64,000 nt of DNA, from the NCBI GenBank assembly GCA_001464695.1, contig LNDQ01000112.1, positions 124,001-188,000 on the forward strand, given 5' to 3'. The stretch comes from Betaproteobacteria bacterium Ga0077523. GTDB lineage: Bacteria > Pseudomonadota > Gammaproteobacteria > Burkholderiales > Ga0077523. The translations under genes were made by a program, and so were the position numbers. Positions 59,573 through 64,000 of the stretch are shown in pieces. The first letter of the stretch is position 1, and every line of letters starts with the position of its first letter. The notes under the pieces are model-generated. The model saw only the letters and a list, made by a program, of their open reading frames with translations, did no database searches and was not told the DNA's origin.

Positions 59573-60415
59573 ATGAACCCCACCGAGCGCGCCGTCGTAT
59601 TCGACTGCGAAGGCGACCGTCTCATCGGCATCCTGAGCGAACCGCCGCAAGCGCGCTCCGACCTGGCCGTGCTCATCATCGTTGGCGGCCCGCAGTACCG
59701 CGTGGGGAGTCACCGGCAGTTCGTGCACCTCAGCCGCCATCTCGCGGCCGAGGGTTGGCCCACATTCCGATTCGACTATCGCGGCATGGGCGACGCCGAA
59801 GGCGACATGCGCCCGTTCGATCGCGTGGATGCGGATATCCGCGCCGCGATCGACGCGCTCATGGCCGCGCGGCCGTCCGTGCGCCGCGTGATCCTGTGGG
59901 GGCTGTGCGACGGTGCCTCGGCCGCCATGATGTATGCGGGGTCGGACCCCCGCGTTGCCGGCCTGGCCATGGCGAACCCCTGGGTGCGCGACGCGCAGAC
60001 GCAGGCCGCAACACAGGTGAAGCACTACTACGGCGGCCGGCTGCTGTCGGGCGCCTTCTGGAAGAAGCTGTTGTCCGGGGGCGTGGATATCGGTGCGGCC
60101 GCCAGGGAAGGCACGGCAGCGTTGACGCGCGCCTTCGGACCCAAACGCACCCCGACCGAGGACGCGACCTTCCAGACCCGCATGCTCACCGGTTGGCAAC
60201 GCAACGCCGGGCCTGCTCTGGTGCTCATCAGCGGCAACGATCTCACCGCGAAGGAGTTTCTCGAGCGCGTAGCACGTGAACCCGCCTGGCAGGCGCAACT
60301 TGCCAGCCCGGCGTGTCGGCGTTTCGACCTTGCCGAGGCCGACCACACGTTTTCCACAGCGAGCTGGAAGTCGGTCGCCGCGGCGCGCGTGAGCACCTGG
60401 CTGGCGGAACTGTGA
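59573..60415 (+). CDS. Hydrolase 1, exosortase A system-associated
   Basis: 280 residues, alpha/beta-hydrolase fold (IIVGGPQYRVGSHRQFVHL, DYRGMGDAEGDMRPF). The nucleophile elbow reads WGLCDG, giving a Cys in place of Ser; a C-terminal His is in EADHTFS. Likely a thioesterase-like or transferase role on the carrier-bound acyl group. Its TGA overlaps the next ATG by one base (TGATG). Confidence 0.9.
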   Translation: MNPTERAVVFDCEGDRLIGILSEPPQARSDLAVLIIVGGPQYRVGSHRQFVHLSRHLAAEGWPTFRFDYRGMGDAEGDMRPFDRVDADIRAAIDALMAARPSVRRVILWGLCDGASAAMMYAGSDPRVAGLAMANPWVRDAQTQAATQVKHYYGGRLLSGAFWKKLLSGGVDIGAAAREGTAALTRAFGPKRTPTEDATFQTRMLTGWQRNAGPALVLISGNDLTAKEFLERVAREPAWQAQLASPACRRFDLAEADHTFSTASWKSVAAARVSTWLAEL

Positions 60416-61647
60416 TGCGACGCGTCTTGATGATCGCGTACCACTTCCCGCCATTCGCGGGCAGCAGCGGTGTGCAGCGCACGTTGCGGTTCGTGCAGCA
60501 GTTGCCGGCGCATGGGTGGCAGCCAGTCGTGCTGACGGTGCGTCCGCAGGCTTTCGAACAGACCAGCGAGGACCTCATGGCGAGCGTGCCGGCGGAGGTG
60601 CCGGTGTACCGCGCGTTCGCTCTGGATGCGCAGCGTCATCTGTCATTCCGCGGTCGCTATCCAGGAGCGCTCGCACGACCCGACCGGTGGGTGTCGTGGG
60701 CCTTCGGCGCGATCCCGCAAATCCTGACGATTCTGCGGAAGGAACGTCCGGCCGTGGTCTGGAGCACCTACCCCATCGCAACCGCGCACATCGTGGGTTC
60801 CATGGCGCATCGCTGGTCGCGATTGCCCTGGGTGGCGGATTTTCGCGACCCGATGGCCCAGGACGACTATCCGACCGATCCGGCCACGTGGCGTTCGTTC
60901 GCTCGGATCGAGGCCCATGCCGTGAAGCGAGCGGCGGTCTCGGTTTTCACCACGCGCAGTGCTGCGCAGACTTATCGGACGCGCTATCCGGCCGCGGCCG
61001 ATCGCATCGTCACCATCGAAAACGGCTACGACGAAGAGAGCTTCGCCGGCATCGCGCCGGGGGTGGACCAGGTTCGTGGTGGCCGGATCACGCTCCTGCA
61101 CAGCGGTGTCGTGTATCCGGTCGAACGTGATCCTTCGGTGTTCTTCTCGGTGCTGGCCCACCTGAAACGCAGCGGCGTGGTGTCGAAGGGATCGTTTTGC
61201 GTGCGCTTCCGGGCGTCTGGAAACGACGCCCTGCTCCGGAGACTTGCCTCCGAGCATGGAATCGAAGACCTGATCGAACTGGCCCCCTCGATCCCGTACC
61301 GGGCCGCACTAGCGGAAATGAGCGAGGTCGACGGCTTGCTGGTGTTACAGGCATCCAACTGCAACGAGCAGATACCGGCCAAGGCGTACGAATACCTGCG
61401 CACTTATCGACCGCTGGTGGGCCTGGCCGATCCGGCGGGAGATACGGGAGATCTGCTGCGCCGTTCGGGGGTTCCGTACATCGCCGCGTTGCACGACGCC
61501 GCGGGCATCGAGCAGGCGCTTCGCCGCTATCTCATCGATGCGGCGGCTGGTAGCGCGGCGGTTCCGTCACGAGAGAGTGTCGAACTTCATTCGCGTGCGG
61601 CGCGGACGAAACAACTGGCGGAGATTTTCAATCGGTTGGCCAGATGA
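60415..61647 (+). CDS. Glycosyltransferase (GT4-like, GT-B fold)
   Basis: 410 residues. N-terminal MRRVLMIAYHFPPFAGSSGV is the usual GT4 donor-fold start with the Pro-Pro-Gly-like loop, and the C-terminal part has a nucleotide-binding AKAYEYLRTYRPLVGLA with the Glu. It would add a sugar to the lipid-linked repeat unit in the cytoplasm. It overlaps hydrolase 1 by one base, so the four genes from 58414 form one operon. Confidence 0.9.
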   Translation: MRRVLMIAYHFPPFAGSSGVQRTLRFVQQLPAHGWQPVVLTVRPQAFEQTSEDLMASVPAEVPVYRAFALDAQRHLSFRGRYPGALARPDRWVSWAFGAIPQILTILRKERPAVVWSTYPIATAHIVGSMAHRWSRLPWVADFRDPMAQDDYPTDPATWRSFARIEAHAVKRAAVSVFTTRSAAQTYRTRYPAAADRIVTIENGYDEESFAGIAPGVDQVRGGRITLLHSGVVYPVERDPSVFFSVLAHLKRSGVVSKGSFCVRFRASGNDALLRRLASEHGIEDLIELAPSIPYRAALAEMSEVDGLLVLQASNCNEQIPAKAYEYLRTYRPLVGLADPAGDTGDLLRRSGVPYIAALHDAAGIEQALRRYLIDAAAGSAAVPSRESVELHSRAARTKQLAEIFNRLAR

Positions 61648-61676
61648 GCGGACTGGCCAACCGCACTGAGCACGAA

Positions 61677-63143
61677 CTAGGCTCGTCGCCGGCGCATCAA
61701 GTTCCAGCCGACCATCCCGAGTCCGGTCAGTATCAGCGCATACGTACCCGGCTCCGGCACCGGGTTGATCCAACCGTCCGGACGGTAGAGCCAGATGTCG
61801 CCTTCGGTGATACCGTCGAGTGCGACAAATGCACCGAGATTTGAAGCGTACTTCCATTTACCGCGTATTCCACCGCTGATCGGATCGTCACTGGCCGGGC
61901 GGGCATTGGCCGCGAGCAGGTCACCGTCGGTGACGAGGGTGAGCGACCACGTGTCTCCGATCAAACCGGAGTCCGGAGCCTCGAGCCTCCAGACGTCGCC
62001 GCCGCCAGACCAAACCCAGAATGCATCCGTGGCGGGATCCCAGTCGATGCCAGCCAACCGAGAATCGGAAATCGTGCCACCGGACACCGTCAACGCGATC
62101 GCCTGGCTGCGGTTGGCAACACCGCCAAGTGTATCCGTATCCCAGACTACAAATGGCTGGCCCGGAGTGTCGCTCATGGACACGTAAAAACCGCTCAACG
62201 GATCCATTGCAGCCGCGCCGTACGCTACGGGGCCGGTAAACCAGCTGCCGATTACCGAGACGGTATCCTGGGAAGGATCAGTGACGTCCGTGATCTGATA
62301 GCGGAACAGATACTTGTCTGTGCCACCACCTACCGTCCCCGTGAAGTAGACAACATCTTGCCCCTCTTCCACTACGGCTGCCGTTGTGCCGTCAAGATTT
62401 CCGATGGCCAACGAACCTGCGGACGTCGTAAAGGAAAACTTGTCCCTTACGTCCCTGTTTTGCCACATTTGGCCGCCCAGAACTGCAGGATCAACTGCTG
62501 AACCTGTCGTGCCGCCGACTTTGGTGCCGTCTGCCTTCGAAGGATCGAACAGATACGGCCCTGTGGTCCGCAACGATCCGCCGGGATCCTGAATCTGCTG
62601 GGTGCCACCCGTGTTGTAGGATGCTCCACCCAGTGTGATCATGCGGTCGGCGACCGCGAGATACTCGTTGTTGTCGTAAGTATGAATCGATGTGGGGGCG
62701 TTGATGGCGCCATCAACTGGCACATAGAGTCCGCCGGACAATAGAGTAACTTGGCTAGGAAGGGACGCCAGTTCCCACAGCTGACTGCTTCCGCTCCACC
62801 GGTAGACCTCGTTGCCAGCGTAGTTCTGGTGGCCGCCACCGAAAAGTAACAGGTCGCCGCGAGCAGCGTCCCATGCAAAGCTGCTCCAAGCCGAGATAAT
62901 TGCGCTTGGCGATGCGTGGCTTCCCCCAGAAAGCGGACGATCAGCGAGGTCGGGCCAGGCATCGGAGAAGCTGTTTAGATTGACCCTTGACCAAGTTCCG
63001 TCCGCCGCTCCCTCCAGGATGGAAAGAAGATTGCTATTGTCAGCATCGGCCATGGCGTGCGAGCTCGACAACACAGACCCAGCAAGCGCCAAGGTCATTG
63101 CTCCGTTGCGAATCCACGAAAATCTGGTTCGAGGCATTCTCAT
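61677..63143 (-). CDS. PEP-CTERM sorted surface protein with Kelch-like N-terminal part
   Basis: 488 residues. Signal peptide (about 1-33, ending SSHAMAD), a large beta-rich domain with WDAARGDLLLFGGGHQNYAGN, the Kelch-type pattern, repeated imperfectly, and the sorting signal PVPEPGTYALILTGLG...RRRRA at the end. Exported and then processed by exosortase. It is probably bound to EPS or the outer surface. A sigma-54 promoter lies 79-94 bases upstream. Converges with the GT4 gene. Confidence 0.92.
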   Translation of the reverse strand: MRMPRTRFSWIRNGAMTLALAGSVLSSSHAMADADNSNLLSILEGAADGTWSRVNLNSFSDAWPDLADRPLSGGSHASPSAIISAWSSFAWDAARGDLLLFGGGHQNYAGNEVYRWSGSSQLWELASLPSQVTLLSGGLYVPVDGAINAPTSIHTYDNNEYLAVADRMITLGGASYNTGGTQQIQDPGGSLRTTGPYLFDPSKADGTKVGGTTGSAVDPAVLGGQMWQNRDVRDKFSFTTSAGSLAIGNLDGTTAAVVEEGQDVVYFTGTVGGGTDKYLFRYQITDVTDPSQDTVSVIGSWFTGPVAYGAAAMDPLSGFYVSMSDTPGQPFVVWDTDTLGGVANRSQAIALTVSGGTISDSRLAGIDWDPATDAFWVWSGGGDVWRLEAPDSGLIGDTWSLTLVTDGDLLAANARPASDDPISGGIRGKWKYASNLGAFVALDGITEGDIWLYRPDGWINPVPEPGTYALILTGLGMVGWNLMRRRRA

Positions 63144-63221
63144 GAGTGCACCCCACTAATCATGAATGAAAATACCCGATACACCCCGGAACGAGGTTGT
63201 CGGGCCTGAATGTGGCACGGC

Positions 63222-63237
63222 AGCAATACTTGCACCA
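63222..63237 (-). promoter_or_regulatory. Sigma-54 promoter of the PEP-CTERM gene
   Basis: On the minus strand: TGGTGC, 5 bases, TTGCT, with 10 bases between GG and GC; the -12 part is exact, the -24 part matches 4 of 6. Transcription would start about 63211, giving a leader of about 68 bases. The PrsR activator is encoded at 35839. Confidence 0.6.
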
Positions 63238-63296
63238 CTCCACTAACTCCTATCCTGTTAAGACGTTAGCGTCCGACGCCTACAGTTGGTGTGTTG

Positions 63297-63317
63297 ACTG
63301 TCAAGAATGTCGACAGT
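63297..63317. promoter_or_regulatory. Inverted repeat, possible PrsR activator site
   Basis: ACTGTC, 9 bases, GACAGT: a perfect 6-bp inverted repeat, centred about 70 bases upstream of the -24 box at 63237, the usual distance for a sigma-54 activator. The rest of the 271-base intergenic region shows nothing else that I can name. Confidence 0.45.
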
Positions 63318-63414
63318 GCTCCCAAGCAGTACTGATCTCACCGGTGAAGGTTCTGAACCTTAAACTCACCGTGCGCCGAACCGAATTCGAACTCGCATTC
63401 TAAGGATGAAATTC

Positions 63415-64000
63415 ATGGCTGGTGGTCAACGATTTCCTGTAATGGTTCTTGCCTACAACGAAGAGGCGCAGATTGAAGCATGCTTGGACAGTATTTTTGC
63501 GGCGAACGCTGACATGGAGTTCGACGTCTTCGTTATGGCGAACGGTTGTACCGACGGGACGGAACACATAGTTCGTGACTACGCATCGAGGCGCCCGGAG
63601 GTGCACCTGGTCTCGATTGCTTTAGGAGACAAGTGCAATGCGTGGAATGTCTTCATCCACGAGACCGTTCCGCAGCACTGCGCCGACCGCGAGATTTACT
63701 TCTTCATGGATGGCGACGCGCGCAGCGGCCCAAGCGCACTGCTCAATTTGGCAAAGGCCTTGCGGGAAGACACTCATGCGCACGCTGCCTCGGCTCCTCC
63801 GGGATCCGGGCGCGACAAGAAGAAGGACTGGACCGCATTGGTGGATAACCGCGCTCTCGTCGCGAATCTGTATGCATTGCGCGGTTCCTTTGTTGACCGA
63901 TTGCGAGACCTTCGTGTCAAGTTGCCGCTTAAGTTGGAGGGCGACGACGGCTTGCTGGGCGCCTTGATCAAGTGGGATCTGAAGCCCGGGAAGGGCTGGG
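63415..64000 (+). CDS. Glycosyltransferase family 2, N-terminal part
   Basis: The frame runs off the right edge (195 residues visible). GT2 fold: FPVMVLAYNEEAQIEACLDSI at the start, then NGCTDGT and the metal-binding FFMDGDARSG. ATG 63415 has AGGA 8 bases upstream; an ATG at 63406 in the same frame is possible. It would add a sugar to the EPS repeat unit. Divergent from the PEP-CTERM gene at 63143. Confidence 0.85.
   Translation, partial: MAGGQRFPVMVLAYNEEAQIEACLDSIFAANADMEFDVFVMANGCTDGTEHIVRDYASRRPEVHLVSIALGDKCNAWNVFIHETVPQHCADREIYFFMDGDARSGPSALLNLAKALREDTHAHAASAPPGSGRDKKKDWTALVDNRALVANLYALRGSFVDRLRDLRVKLPLKLEGDDGLLGALIKWDLKPGKGW

Noticed and set aside
63213..63218. TGGCAC on the plus strand as a -24 box for the GT2 gene
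   Set aside because: No GC follows at the required distance; the TTGC is 11 bases after the hexamer instead of 5. The minus-strand pair at 63222-63237 has correct spacing.

Overview
The window looks like part of a betaproteobacterial chromosome. It is high in G+C, and it carries a DUF2970 gene, a CIRCE-controlled groESL operon, a DUF485/ActP acetate-permease module with DUF294 and DnaQ-like partners, and a large exopolysaccharide (EPS) locus of the PEP-CTERM/exosortase A (XrtA) type. I saw no rRNA, tRNA, CRISPR array, transposase or phage gene. All calls come from reading the sequence; no database search was run.

Layout. Bases 3-350 hold the tail of a PEP-CTERM protein. 372-5970 (minus) is a fermentative/phosphoketolase operon: phosphotransacylase, acetate kinase, an NlpE/META lipoprotein-like protein, phosphoketolase. 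6084-13063 is mixed housekeeping: a small conserved protein, a cupin, a 4-nt-overlapping DUF2970/cytochrome c operon divergent from a MocR regulator, an alpha/beta hydrolase and a fosmidomycin-resistance-type MFS pump. 13187-16403 (minus) is glmU-glmS, with an odd duplicate of the glmS 3' end beside it. 16533-19375 (minus) pairs a beta-CASP metallo-beta-lactamase RNase-like protein with a PBP4-type peptidase, under a CIRCE-like element. 20449-22590 is groESL with operator and terminator. 22646-27726 is the DUF294-DnaQ-DUF485-ActP set. 27813-29816 is a three-domain signalling protein in which every catalytic domain looks dead.

The EPS/PEP-CTERM locus fills 29908-64000. It opens with prsK-prsR-prsT, a UDP-sugar dehydrogenase and a C4 epimerase, which together would make UDP-GalNAcA-type precursors, and a trypsin-like protease. 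An EpsB-type phosphoglycosyltransferase and a YdcF protein follow. Next is an HPr-rel-A cassette (nucleotidyltransferase, HprK-like kinase, PqqD-like chaperone, Cys-rich exported protein), then an O-antigen ligase/polymerase, a beta-helix protein, acyltransferases, two deacetylases, a disrupted asparagine-synthase-like gene, the XrtA-associated decarboxylase, acyl-CoA ligase, acyl carrier protein and two hydrolases, glycosyltransferases and a second PEP-CTERM protein. The exosortase itself and the Wzz/Wza export genes are not in the window and probably lie to the right.

How it fits together: PrsK/PrsR is a histidine kinase plus sigma-54 activator. I find sigma-54-type -24/-12 promoters in front of the second PEP-CTERM gene (63222-63237) and the Cys-rich HPr-rel-A protein (45197-45212), each with an inverted repeat upstream that could bind PrsR. 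This suggests that the kinase, the EPS machinery, a sorted surface protein and the HPr-rel-A cassette form one regulon. The less explained items are the HPr-rel-A cassette with its candidate substrate, the triple-pseudoenzyme regulator, the CIRCE-like operator at the RNase-like gene, and the glmS-tail duplication.
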